From CAWKPF01 sp963851415 (GTDB taxonomy: Bacteria; Acidobacteriota; Thermoanaerobaculia; Multivoradales; Multivoraceae): DNA of 64,000 bases. The stretch is from contig CAWKPF010000002.1 in the NCBI GenBank assembly GCA_963851415.1, forward strand, positions 2,418,001 through 2,482,000, written 5' to 3'. Numbering within the stretch: position 1 is the first letter of the stretch; each line of letters starts with the position of its first letter. The notes beneath the pieces were generated by a model that was not told the origin of the DNA, ran no database searches, and worked only from the letters and a program-made list of their open reading frames with translations. The position numbers and the translations under genes were made by a program. Shown one piece after another: positions 27,268-39,756 of this stretch.

Positions 27268-27582
27268 TGCCAGAAGAGGTCGCGGTCGAGAGACTCACCG
27301 CGCCCCCAGACGAGCCTGGTGGCATCCGGGGTCCAGATCGGATAGCTGTCGATGCCCTCGAAGAAGGTCCGTCGGGTCGTCGTTTGGTTTTCGAGATCGA
27401 TCAGCCACACGTCTCGTCGCGTGTCCTCGGTGATCTCGATCGCTGCCGAGCGACCGTCGGGCGAGATGTCCAATACGTAGTACGACGCCGGCTCCAGACC
27501 GAGGGGCCTCTGCCTGCCGGCGCGATCGACCCAGTTCAAGGATCTCGTAGGGCCCGAGACGCGTCCCGTTCTGCCAGGTCAT
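27268..27582 (-). pseudogene. Collapsed Ser/Thr kinase: first 15 codons joined to a beta-propeller piece
   Basis: From ATG 27582 the minus strand reads MTWQNGTRLGPYEIL, a typical kinase start, then jumps in another frame to NWVDRAGRQRPLGLEPAS, VLDISPDGRSAAIEI, RRDVWLIDLENQT and YPIWTPDATRLVW, blades of a WD40/TolB-like C-terminal domain. The kinase core between these parts is deleted, and the 3' end collides with the plus-strand kinase scrap at about 27,267. Confidence 0.65.
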
Positions 27583-27863
27583 GAGGGAACGGAGTAGAGG
27601 TGAAGCACCCGGATCGCCAGGCGGAGGTCGACTCCGCCTCGACAATCGACACCGAAGCCTGCTGCTGACGAGGCTCTGGCAGGGGATCGAGAACGCGAGC
27701 CTGAAAGCTCAGCACATCAAGGCGCTCCGACTCCCCGAAAGGCCCACCCCGCCGAGACGCACGCGGGTGAACCACCCCCTCTCCCCGTCCCCCATCCCAC
27801 TCCATACGGTCTCTTCTTCCCACGACGCGTAGAGTGGCGGTGAACAAGGACAGGAGGCCTCTC

Positions 27864-28556
27864 GTGCAGCAGCTTCACGATGATCTGTGGATCGCCGACT
27901 CGCCGCTTCGTTTCGGCGGGCTCGAAGTGGGAACCCGCATGACGGTGGTACGCCTCCCGGGCCCCCGAATGCTCCTTCACTCGCCGATCGCCGCGAGCGA
28001 AGCTCTACTCCGGGAAGTGCAGACCCTCGGGCCGGTGAGCTACCTGATCGCGCCCAATCGTTTGCATCATCTCTTCGTCGGCGAGTGGAAGGAGGCCTGC
28101 CCCGAGGCCGAGATTCATGCCGCCCCCGGGCTCGAATCCAAGCGACCCGATCTCACGATCGACGGTGTGCTCGGCGAGGCGCCCGATCCTGGCTGGGCGG
28201 AAGAGCTCGACCAGACGCTTCTCCACGGCTTCCCGTTCGCGAACGAGGTGGTCTTCTTCCACCGCCCGAGCGCCACGCTGATCGCGAGCGATCTGGCCTT
28301 CAACATCGGCCACCAGAGTCCGCTGCCGACCCGCCTGTTCTTTCGCCTTGCTGGAGGCTACGGCCGACTCGCTCCCAGCGTGCTCGAGCGCCTGATGATC
28401 CGCGACCGCGCAGCCTTCCGGGGCTCTCTGGAGCGCATCTTCGAATGGCCCTTCGAGCGAGTCGTGGTGGCCCACGGCGAGGTGTCGGAGACCGGCGGGC
28501 GAGAGGAGTTGATGCGCAGCTACGAGTGGATCCTGAAACGGAGGCAACCCGCCTGA
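27864..28556 (+). CDS. DUF4336 family protein (metallo-hydrolase-like fold)
   Basis: About 230 residues. I choose GTG 27864 because AGGAGG lies six bases before it; a GTG at 27834 is in frame upstream. The protein contains QQLHDDLWIADSPLRF, RMTVVRLPGPRMLLHSP, YLIAPNRLHHLFVGEWK and VVAHGEV, the pattern of DUF4336. That family resembles metallo-beta-lactamase-fold proteins but lacks the full HxHxDH set. No substrate is known. It stands alone between kinase debris and the kinase-FGE-hydrolase operon. Confidence 0.75.
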   Translation: MQQLHDDLWIADSPLRFGGLEVGTRMTVVRLPGPRMLLHSPIAASEALLREVQTLGPVSYLIAPNRLHHLFVGEWKEACPEAEIHAAPGLESKRPDLTIDGVLGEAPDPGWAEELDQTLLHGFPFANEVVFFHRPSATLIASDLAFNIGHQSPLPTRLFFRLAGGYGRLAPSVLERLMIRDRAAFRGSLERIFEWPFERVVVAHGEVSETGGREELMRSYEWILKRRQPA

Positions 28557-28571
28557 ACCCATAGCCCGGAC

Positions 28572-29127
28572 TCAGCCCTCGGAACCATCGAAACCGTCGA
28601 GGCTCAGGATCAGCCGGATACCGAACAGGACGTCGGAGCCTCCGCTCTTGCGGTCGACGTATTCGACGTAGGGCCCGGCCGGCGAATGCCAGAGGTTCAC
28701 GGCCGGCCACTTCTTCTCGGGCAGCACCATCGAGCTGCTCCACGAGCCGGCCGGCGGTTCGTATCGCTTGACCCCTTAGGCCCAGTCGTCGGTCGTCGCA
28801 GTAGAACACCACCGAGGCATCCAGGATCATCGGGTCGGTGTAGAGATGGCGAATCGACTCGACGGAGGCTCTCCATGCCGTCTGACGCTCGATCAGAGGA
28901 GCCGGGTCTTCCGGCAGGCTGAGTACGCAGTCCTCCGGAGTGTGTTCTTCGGCGAGTCTCCAGAGCGCTTCGATCTGCGGAGCGAATCGACTCTGGATGA
29001 CCTCGACGTTGACGTGCTCCGGTACGGTCTGGTTGAAGCGCTCGACGAACCTCGCGAGGAAAAGGGCGGCGAGCACGAGGACCACGACGACTGCCGCGAC
29101 GATCACGCCGGTCTCGAGTTGCCTCAT
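28572..29127 (-). CDS. Small membrane-anchored protein, frameshifted near 28,775
   Basis: About 185 codons. The N-terminus has one strong membrane helix (about residues 7-27: VIVAAVVVVLVLAALFLARF), then an exposed region with HTPEDCVLSLPEDPAP and RQTAWRASVESIRHLYTDP. At a run of four G near 28,775 the frame slips. The next frame continues sensibly as RYEPPAGSWSSSMVLPEKKW, AVNLWHSPAGPYVEYVDR and LFGIRLILSLDGFDG, and stops at 28572. I recognise no family. It lies 28 bp downstream of the kinase-FGE-hydrolase gene and is probably the last gene of that operon. Confidence 0.5.
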
Positions 29128-29155
29128 GAAGCGAAGGGCGAGACGGGGCCTCTCG

Positions 29156-32100
29156 CTACTCGACCGGGCCGAGATACTCGTCGAGCCAATCGAGGATCTC
29201 GCGGATCATCTCGTTGGCCGGCAGGTCTCCGTGGCCGGCCTCGTAGATCACGTGACGCTTGTGCTCGGGGGGCGTTCCTGCGAGCTCGAAGTACGGAATC
29301 TGCTCCGTCTCCAGGGGGATGACGTGGTCGTAGCGGCCGTTGAGCATCAGGAAGGGAAGCTCGACTCGACGGATCTCCGCGACGCGACGCGGTGCCCCCT
29401 CTTCGTGATCGCTGAGGCCGCCGCTCACCAGAACTGCGGTGGCGAGCCGTGGCTCGAGATCCTCGCGCAGCAGCGGGGGTACCGAAGCCCCGTAGCTCAA
29501 GCCCAGCCAGGCGATGCGCTCGGCATCGAAGTCGTCGCGAGTCTCCAGGTAGTCGATCGTGCGCCTGAGGTCCTGGATCCACAGCTCCGTGTACCCCGAT
29601 CCCCCACTCCGAAGGCGTTGCCGGGTGCGTCCGTCGTTGCGCTCGAAGGTTCCCGCCCAGAGCGGCTGCACGAGGACCCGGCCGCTGTGCACCAGGAAGT
29701 CGAACAAGCCGAGCTCGGGAGCCTCGGCAGCGCGACTCATCTGGAAGATCTCGGAGCCTCCGAACAGGATGAGGCTCTGATAGGGCGGCTCGACCCCCTC
29801 GGGGATGTGCAGGCGGACATCCACTCGCTCCCCACCGTAGAGCGCGTCGAACGTCACCCGCTCGGTAGTCCACCCCCGCGGGTTCGGTTCGGTGCCGTGT
29901 TCGGTGACGTTCAAGGGCAGGGCGCCACGGACCGCTCGGAGCAGTCGATCCCGCTCGGCATCGAGCACCGCCTCCGGAAAAGGCTCGACGGCAAAGAGAT
30001 CGGCGGGTGGAGGGCTTTCGATCGCGGCGAAAAGCTCCGAGGTCGCGTCCCGGCTCGGATAGTGCGCGCACCGGAAGCCGTTCTGGCGATCGCGCTCCCA
30101 GACGGAGTGCGACTGGAAGTTGCTGAGCTGGTAGGCCGGATCGGCCCAGCCGCCCCCGAGAAGGAAACGGCCGTTGCGGCCGGCCGTCGAGGTCCACTCA
30201 CGAACGTTGCCGCCTATGTCTCGCGCTCCGCCGAGGCTCCATGCGGGGTAGGTGCCGACCGGCGCCGTGCCCTTCCCGGCGTAGTTGCTCTGGGGAATCA
30301 TCTCCGAGGTCAACCCGAGCAGGATCTCCATCGACGGCAGTGCCACCCGCGTCCAGTGATAGACAGTCGGAAGACTCCAGCCGCGGAACTCGCAGTAGGC
30401 GGTGGCCTCGAACCAGCTCACGCCGCTCACCGGATGATCTCCCATCTCCTCGGGGTATCTGCCGAGCGACCAGGTGGCCGGTCCGGCGCGTCCGGTCGAG
30501 TCGACGAAGAGGTCGATCGCCTCTTCGAAGGAGAGCTCTTGCCCGTCACGCACGAAGGGCTCCTTCCAGAGCTCGGGGCGCTCGTAGCCACCCTCGTCCA
30601 CGAACTCCTGGAACTCGCGGTTCGTGACCTCGTGTTTGCCGATGTGGAATCGCGGGATCTCTACGGTGTCCCCGGGGCCGTAGCCCGGAAGGGCCAGAGA
30701 GGTCAGGGTGCCGCCCTCGATCGCGACCATCCCTTCAGGCAGTGATCCCGCTTCGGCGAGCTCGAAGTCGAGGGTCACCGACGGATCCTCCCCGTAGCCC
30801 GCCTCGGCCAGCGGGCCGATACCCAGGAAGTCTGAGGTCACGTGCTGCGGCGAAGTGGTCTTGCGTGCCACCTCGACGGTCTCCCAGCCCTCGAGCTCGA
30901 GTCGCCAGCGCAGCGCGCCGCGCGGGACCCTCAGTCCCTCGAGCGGGGTCACCCCAACCGTTCGCCATGGCTCGTCGGGCCGTTCGTAGCGCTGGAAGGA
31001 CACCCCGGCTCCGGGAGGCTCGCTCTTCACGTCGATCCGGGTGCTCAAGATCTCCCACATCGGTTCGAGCAGTGGTGTTTCCGGAAGGGCCGCCTCGGCT
31101 TCTTCAGCGAGGTCGTAGGCCTCGATGTAGCTGCGCTCCTCGATCAGGCGAGCCACTTCCGGGATCGCCTCGTCGCGCGCCCATCGCTCTCGCTCGAGCC
31201 GCTGCTGCCAACGCAGCGCGAGATACGCCCGCGAGCAGCAGGATCGCGACCAGTGGAAGGGCCACCAGGGGACGGCGCAGGCTCGACAGGAGACCGGGCG
31301 TCGTCGCGGCGCTCGACGTCAGTGCGTCGTGGACCTCGCGGAGCTCGGCGGTGAGCTGACCGGCGTCGGCGGTGCGCTCGGCCGGGTCCTTGGTCAGAGC
31401 GCGGCGCAGGACGGCGTCGAGCTTCGAGCCGGCGGCGCCCGAGGGTCGGCTGATCCCGGGGGGCTCGTCGCGCAGCACCGCAGCCAGGGTCTCGGTCTTG
31501 CTCTCCTTGGCGAACAGCCGATCCCCGGTGAGCATCTCGTGCAGAACGCAGGCCAGGGAGAACACGTCGCTCTGGGGGCCGGCCGTTTCGCCACGCGCCT
31601 GTTCGGGCGACATGTAGGCCAGGGTGCCGATCACCGTACCGGGGGTGGTGGCCATCTCCATGGTCTCGGCTTCCGTGCCTCCCGAAGCACGACCGATCGT
31701 GGGCCGGGCCAGCCCGAAGTCGAGGATCTTGACCTGTCCGGCCGAGGTCAGAAAGAGGTTCTCGGGCTTGATGTCCCGATGGACGATGCCCTTCTCGTGT
31801 GCAGCCGCAAGGCCTTCGGCGACGGCCACTCCGATGTCGAGGGCTCGCTCGGGCTCGAGGTGGCCCTGCTCGTTGAGCAGCTCGCGCAGGTTCTGGCCTT
31901 CGAGCAGCTCGGTGACGGCGTAGGCCGTCGTGCCCTCGGTACCGAAGTCGAAGATCGTGAGGATATTCGGATGCGACAGCGCCGCCACCGCCTTGGCTTC
32001 ACGCTCGAAGCGCTGGCGCGCCGTCTCGTCGCTGGCCAGGCGATCGGGCAGCACCTTGATCGCGACGTCGCGGTCGAGCTCCTCGTCGCGGGCACGATAG

Positions 32101-32177
32101 ACCTCCCCCATGCCACCCGCGCCGAGCGGTGCGACGATTCGGTAGCGACCGAGTGAGGTGCCCTGTTGGAGAGTCAT
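29156..32177 (-). CDS. Ser/Thr kinase + FGE-sulfatase + alpha/beta hydrolase protein, copy 1, frameshifted
   Basis: About 1,005 codons. Start ATG 32177 (MTLQQGTSLGRYRIVAPLGA). Kinase motifs are complete: VAIKVLP, VHRDIKPEN, DFGLA, AYMSPEQARG. The frame breaks near 31,228, where one extra base in a C/G run sits inside the single membrane segment. Beyond it the sequence resumes as LERERWARDEAIPEV, a PEGA-like region, an FGE-sulfatase (SUMF1) domain (FHIGKHEVTNREFQEFVD, GVSWFEATAYCEFRG, GGNVREW), and an alpha/beta hydrolase (WLGLSYGAS with nucleophile Ser; YEAGHGDLP with His). The intact paralogue directly upstream shows the correct joining. Likely a membrane kinase whose outer part is a hydrolase-like sensor; substrate unknown. 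Confidence 0.75.
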
Positions 32178-32291
32178 CGAACTGAGAGGCACACTACAGC
32201 AATCCTGCGGTCGTCCCGCAAGATGCGATCAGGCCGCTCCAGCTGCAACGAGTGTCGCGAATGAGCATTGATCCATTTGTCACGACGTCGC

Positions 32292-35327
<3,036 letters not shown>

Positions 35328-35441
35328 GGTTCTGCGCAACCCTACAACAGCCCTGAAGTACCGAGACCGCTGGGGGTCGGAAGCCGCAGGGGTAGACTCC
35401 GGGACTCCGGTAGACAGCCTTCGCTGCGATAGACTAGGGGT

Positions 35442-35768
35442 GTGAATCCCAGCGATACCAGCGACCGCCAACTCGCTGAGCGGAGTCGACGGCGCCGCGC
35501 CCGAATGATCGTCCATCGCGCGTCCAGCTACGAGGAGGCGGAGACCTGGGACCTCGACTTCTGGCAGTCGTGCACGCCGGAAGAACGACTGTCCGCTCTT
35601 GTCGCCATTCGCTGCGAGGTGGAGCTCGTCGAGGCCGCCAGCCTTCTCGTCCACCCGCACCCCAGTGACGCGTGCACCGAGAGAACCGCTGTGGCGGGGC
35701 TCAGCCGGAGCAACGGCACACCAGCAGCTCTACAGCGTCATCGTGCGCCGCCTCGGTGTGGCAGGTGA
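35442..35768 (+). CDS. Small conserved-N-terminus hypothetical protein, probably truncated
   Basis: 108 residues from GTG 35442; ATG 35505 is an alternative start. Residues 22-62 (RMIVHRASSYEEAETWDLDF, WQSCTPEERLSALVAIR) resemble a family of short proteins of unknown function with the pattern EAE-WD-x-x-W-x-x-x-TPEERL. The downstream half is unlike that family and overlaps the 3' end of the convergent glycosyltransferase gene by 68 bases, so the true 3' end was probably lost. No function assigned. Confidence 0.35.
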   Translation: MNPSDTSDRQLAERSRRRRARMIVHRASSYEEAETWDLDFWQSCTPEERLSALVAIRCEVELVEAASLLVHPHPSDACTERTAVAGLSRSNGTPAALQRHRAPPRCGR

Positions 35769-37247
35769 GCCGGTCACCGTCTCCGGGGCCGATCGGCAGC
35801 AGGTCGTGCGGCTTCTCCCACCCGTGAATGAACACCAGGGGGCGCTCCGGGCGGCAGCGCTCGAGAATGGCCGGCAGCTCTTCCTCGAGCAGCGGGTGCG
35901 GCTCGAAGTAGGGATGACGCACGATGCGATCGGTCCAGCTGAGATCGCGGTAGCCGTAGAGCGACAGACCCGGGCGCTTCTCTCCATAGAGCACGATCTG
36001 GGTGTCCGGGCCGAAGCCGCGCTCTTCGAGCGTCGCCGCCAGAGCCGTGGTGTCGCGCTCGTTGATCACGAAGTGCGAACCGGCCTTCACCATCAGGAGA
36101 AACGCGGCCGCGCAAGCGATTGCCCAGCGCAGGCGCCGCGCGGTCGCAGCCGGATCGCGATGCAGAGCCGGTGTCGCGAGCGCCGTGGCGATCACCAGCG
36201 GTGCTACAAGGGGCAGCACGTAGAGCTCGAGCCGCGAGCTCGCTGCCAGGAGCGCCGCAAGGGGCAGGACGACCCACAGCAGCAGCAGCGAGGTGGCCTC
36301 CTGCCGCCACCAGGTGACGACGCCGCCACCCCGTCTCGCTCCGGCCATCGCGGCGGGCCAGAACAGGCAACCGGGAAGAAGACCCGCGAGCAGCACCGGG
36401 AAGTAGCGCCGCAGGCCTTCCCACCACTCCTGGTTGCGAGCGTAGTCGTCTTGCCACAGCCGACCGGAGACCTGGTTGTGGAAGAGATAGTCGGCCGCGC
36501 CCGGAAGCTCACGCACGATGTAGAGCGTCCAGGCACTGCCGAGCAGAGCGGCCAGCAGCGCGCCCACGAGCAGCTCCGGCGCGAACCAGGCGCGCGCACC
36601 GCGATGCCACAGAAGATGCAGTGCGATCGGTGGGCCGAACAGCAGGATCGCCGGACCCTTGATCCACGCCCCCAGGGCGAAGGCCGCTGCGAGCAGGAGC
36701 GCCGCCCACCAACGCTCCCCGGATACCTGCGCGGCGAAGTAGCGCCAATAGGCATACAGGGCCGCGGTGGACGCGAACGTCAACGGCGTATCGGGGGTGA
36801 TCACGTTGGCCGCCACCACCGGCAGCAGACTCACCGAGTAGAGCGCCAACGCGCGCACTCCGGGCCGGCTCCCTGTCGTAGGGCTGTCGTGGGGGCTGTC
36901 GAAGGGGCTTCGGACATGCGCCGAGCGATCGCCCCCACCAGCAGCGCCGTGGCGAAGAACCATAGCGCCTGGGGCACACGCGCTCCCCAACGGTTCTGAC
37001 CGAAGAGCGCCATCCCCGAGGCCACGCTCCAGTAGTGCACGGGCGGCTTGTCGAGGTAGACGTGCCCATGCAGATGAGGCACCAGCCAGTCTCCCTGCTC
37101 GAGCATCGACTGGGCCGCGTGGGCGTAGCGCCCCTCGTCAGGCGCCCACAACCCTCGCGAGCCCTGGAAGGCCACAGCCATCACGGCGGCCAGCAAGACG
37201 GCGACGAGCAGTGGGCGCTTCCCGGACAAGGGTCGAGTGCCTCTCAC
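35701..37247 (-). CDS. GT39/ArnT-like membrane glycosyltransferase, frameshifted
   Basis: About 515 codons. Start GTG 37247 overlaps the stop of the upstream permease (GTGA), so translation is probably coupled. The N-terminal part has SRGLWAPDEGRYAHAAQSML, with the DE pair typical of GT39 and ArnT enzymes, then WLVPHLHGHVYLDKPPVHYW. The frame slips by one base between 36,865 and 36,910. The next frame continues LYSVSLLPVVAANVITPDTP and about ten hydrophobic helices (LGAWIKGPAILLFGPPIAL and others), then an extracytoplasmic tail. Known role: transfer of a sugar from a polyprenyl-phosphate donor to lipid or protein outside the inner membrane. The acceptor is unknown. Confidence 0.75.
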
Positions 37248-39664
37248 TCGGAGCGCAGCGATTCCACCGGATCGGTGCGAGCCGCCTGGGTCGCCGGGCC
37301 CAGTGTCGCGATCAGCCAACCGAGCGCCAGCGCGACTCCTGCCCCGGCCAGGACGATCGGATCCCACGGCTCGACCTCGTAAAGGAAGCCCCGGATCGAA
37401 CCCGCCACCAGCACGGCGAACAGCCCGCCGGCCGCCAGACCCCAGAGCAGCGTGTGGACCCCCTCCGACAGGACCCGCCGGCGAAGATCTCGGGGCACGG
37501 CACCCAACGCGAGACGAATCCCCAATTCGCGCCGGCGTCGCGCCACGGAGAGCGCCACCATGCCGTAGAGACCGACCGTGGCCAGGGCGAGGGCCGTGAG
37601 CCCATATAGCGAGAACAACTGCGAGAGACGACGCTCGACCCAACTGGCCTCCGCTTGCGACTGGTCGAAGCTCTGGTGATCGATGGTGGCCATGCGCGGA
37701 TCGACGCGCGTGATCTCGCGATCGATCGCCGCGAGAACGTCACCACCACGGCCCCGCGTGATCAGCCACCCGCCTCCCGCCGAAAAGGAGTACGGAGTGA
37801 AGACCACATCCTCCGAGTAGGGTCGGTCGCTGCGTCCGGTGCCCCGGTCGGCCACCACGCCCACGACCTGCGCCAGGGTCGGCTCGCGGCGCCCGAATCG
37901 AGAGTGGATCTCGAATCGCTTCTCGAGGGGAGAGCCCTCCCAGTGTCGCTCGGCGAAGCTCGCGCTGACCAGGGCGGGCGTGGGCAGCGTAGGTGACTCC
38001 TGTGCCCGGACGACGAGATCCGCGAACTCGAACGAGCGCCCGGAGAGCAGGGGCAGACCGAGCACGTCGAGGAATCCGGGCAGGGCGCGGATGACCGCTG
38101 CCCGGGGGAGATCCTCGACCACTGCCACGTCCTGCGAATCGACCCGAATCGACTCGTTCGCCCCCTGAAGCCAGGGCGTCACCCCGAAGAGTCCCACACT
38201 CTCGATCTCCGGCGAGCTCTCGAGCGCCGGCAGCACCTGCTCCCAGAAGCCGCGATACTCGGCTTCGCTTCGTCGCTCCGACTGGTAGGAGCTGACCAGG
38301 GTCGTCGAAAGCCGTCGCGAGTCGAACCCGGGGCCTTCACCGACCAGCGAAGAGGCCGTGCGCACGAGAAGGCCTGCGCCGAGGAGCAGCGCGAAACTGG
38401 TCGCGATCTGGAGCACCACCAGACCCCTCACCACCCGCTGTCGACTCGGGCTGGAACCGCTGCGAGGATCGATTCCGAATCGCTCTCGCCACAGGGTCCA
38501 GCAGGCCGGCAGCAGGCCGCCCAGCGCGAGCGCCGCCGCGGCGGCCACGCAGGCGAAGACGACGGCTCGCGAGTCGAGGCGGACATCGATCCAGAACTGG
38601 CGCACCAGCATGCTGCCCTGGAGCAACAGGGTGTCCGCGAGACGGACCAGCAACGCCGCCAGGGCCAGCCCGGCGACGAGCCCCGCACCGACGACGAGGG
38701 CCGACTCCGCCAACAGCTGACGCAGGAGGGTGGGCAGCCCGGCACCGAGGGCGCGGCGCAGCGCCAGCTCGCTGCTGCGCGTGAGCGCGTCGGCCAGGCG
38801 CAGGTGGCCGGCGTTGGCACAACCCACCAGCAGGAGGGCGAGCACTCCGGCGAGCAGCACCCGCAGCGCCTTCTGGGTCTCTCTCGGTAGCATCGCCTCC
38901 ACGTAGTCCGTGACCCAGATGTCTCGCGACTCGACGCCCAGCGCCTGAGCCTTCTCGGCCTCCGAGAGCGGGTGTTCGGCTTCCAGTGCCGCAATCCAGG
39001 GCTCGAGCTCGCGCTGCGCACCGGCGGCGTCGAGCCCGGGGCGCAAACGGCCGACCGCAAAGAGGCCGGAGTCGGACCAGGAACGGCCTTCCCAGTGCAG
39101 GGCGGCCCACGCTTCCTGGCGAATGGGAAATCGAAAGCCCTCGGCCATCACGCCGATGATCGTCATCGGCTCGCGATTGACGATCGCGGTGCGCCCCAGA
39201 ACTCCGGGGTCTCCTCCGAACTGCCCCTGCCAGGTCTGGTGGCTCAAGATGACCACCGCGGGCGCATCGGTGGCCTCGTCCGCCGGCGTGAAGCTTCGAC
39301 CGAGTACCGGAGCGACACCGAGCATCTCGAACAGGTTGCCCGTCACGTAGGACGCGGTGAACCCCTTCGAGCCCCCTTCGGGTCGAGTGACCACGGTGTT
39401 GAAGGTGCGAAACCCTGCCAGATCGGTAAAGGCGGGGACGTCGCGCAGCGCGTGAAAGTCGGTTACCGAGACGGGCCAGTCGTACCCGGCGCGTGTCGCC
39501 ACGGCGACGATGCGGTCGCCCTCGGGGAAGGGCAGCCCGCGCAGCATCACCCCGTCGATCACGCTCCACATCGCCGTCGAAAGACCGATCCCGAGGGCCA
39601 GCACCGCGACCGCCGGCAGGGTCACCCGGCGGCGACGCCACAATCCACGCAGATGTCGAATCAC
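37244..39664 (-). CDS. ADOP-type ABC transporter permease (MacB-like, duplicated)
   Basis: About 806 residues. GTG 39664 has GAGGAGG eight bases upstream and starts just before the first membrane helix; ATG 39715 is in frame but adds an unlikely leader. Two MacB/FtsX modules are visible. The first has LPAVAVLALGIGLSTAMWSV, the MacB periplasmic core (MTIIGVMAEGFRFP), and ALRVLLAGVLALLLVGCANA. The second has RGLVVLQIATSFALLLGAGL, VVGVVADRGTG and RRRELGIRLALGAVPRDLRR. No ATP-binding domain is encoded nearby, as usual for these orphan permeases of Acidobacteria. Unlike the permease at 53 kb, no PadR gene precedes it. Cargo unknown. Confidence 0.85.
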   Translation of the reverse strand: MIRHLRGLWRRRRVTLPAVAVLALGIGLSTAMWSVIDGVMLRGLPFPEGDRIVAVATRAGYDWPVSVTDFHALRDVPAFTDLAGFRTFNTVVTRPEGGSKGFTASYVTGNLFEMLGVAPVLGRSFTPADEATDAPAVVILSHQTWQGQFGGDPGVLGRTAIVNREPMTIIGVMAEGFRFPIRQEAWAALHWEGRSWSDSGLFAVGRLRPGLDAAGAQRELEPWIAALEAEHPLSEAEKAQALGVESRDIWVTDYVEAMLPRETQKALRVLLAGVLALLLVGCANAGHLRLADALTRSSELALRRALGAGLPTLLRQLLAESALVVGAGLVAGLALAALLVRLADTLLLQGSMLVRQFWIDVRLDSRAVVFACVAAAAALALGGLLPACWTLWRERFGIDPRSGSSPSRQRVVRGLVVLQIATSFALLLGAGLLVRTASSLVGEGPGFDSRRLSTTLVSSYQSERRSEAEYRGFWEQVLPALESSPEIESVGLFGVTPWLQGANESIRVDSQDVAVVEDLPRAAVIRALPGFLDVLGLPLLSGRSFEFADLVVRAQESPTLPTPALVSASFAERHWEGSPLEKRFEIHSRFGRREPTLAQVVGVVADRGTGRSDRPYSEDVVFTPYSFSAGGGWLITRGRGGDVLAAIDREITRVDPRMATIDHQSFDQSQAEASWVERRLSQLFSLYGLTALALATVGLYGMVALSVARRRRELGIRLALGAVPRDLRRRVLSEGVHTLLWGLAAGGLFAVLVAGSIRGFLYEVEPWDPIVLAGAGVALALGWLIATLGPATQAARTDPVESLRSE

Positions 39665-39756
39665 CAGCTCCGCCCTCCTCGCGCGGAAGTATAGGTCGCC
39701 GCCCCTGAGCCCCATGGGTCTTCGAGTCTCCGACAGTCACCCGAGAGGCTAAGCTG

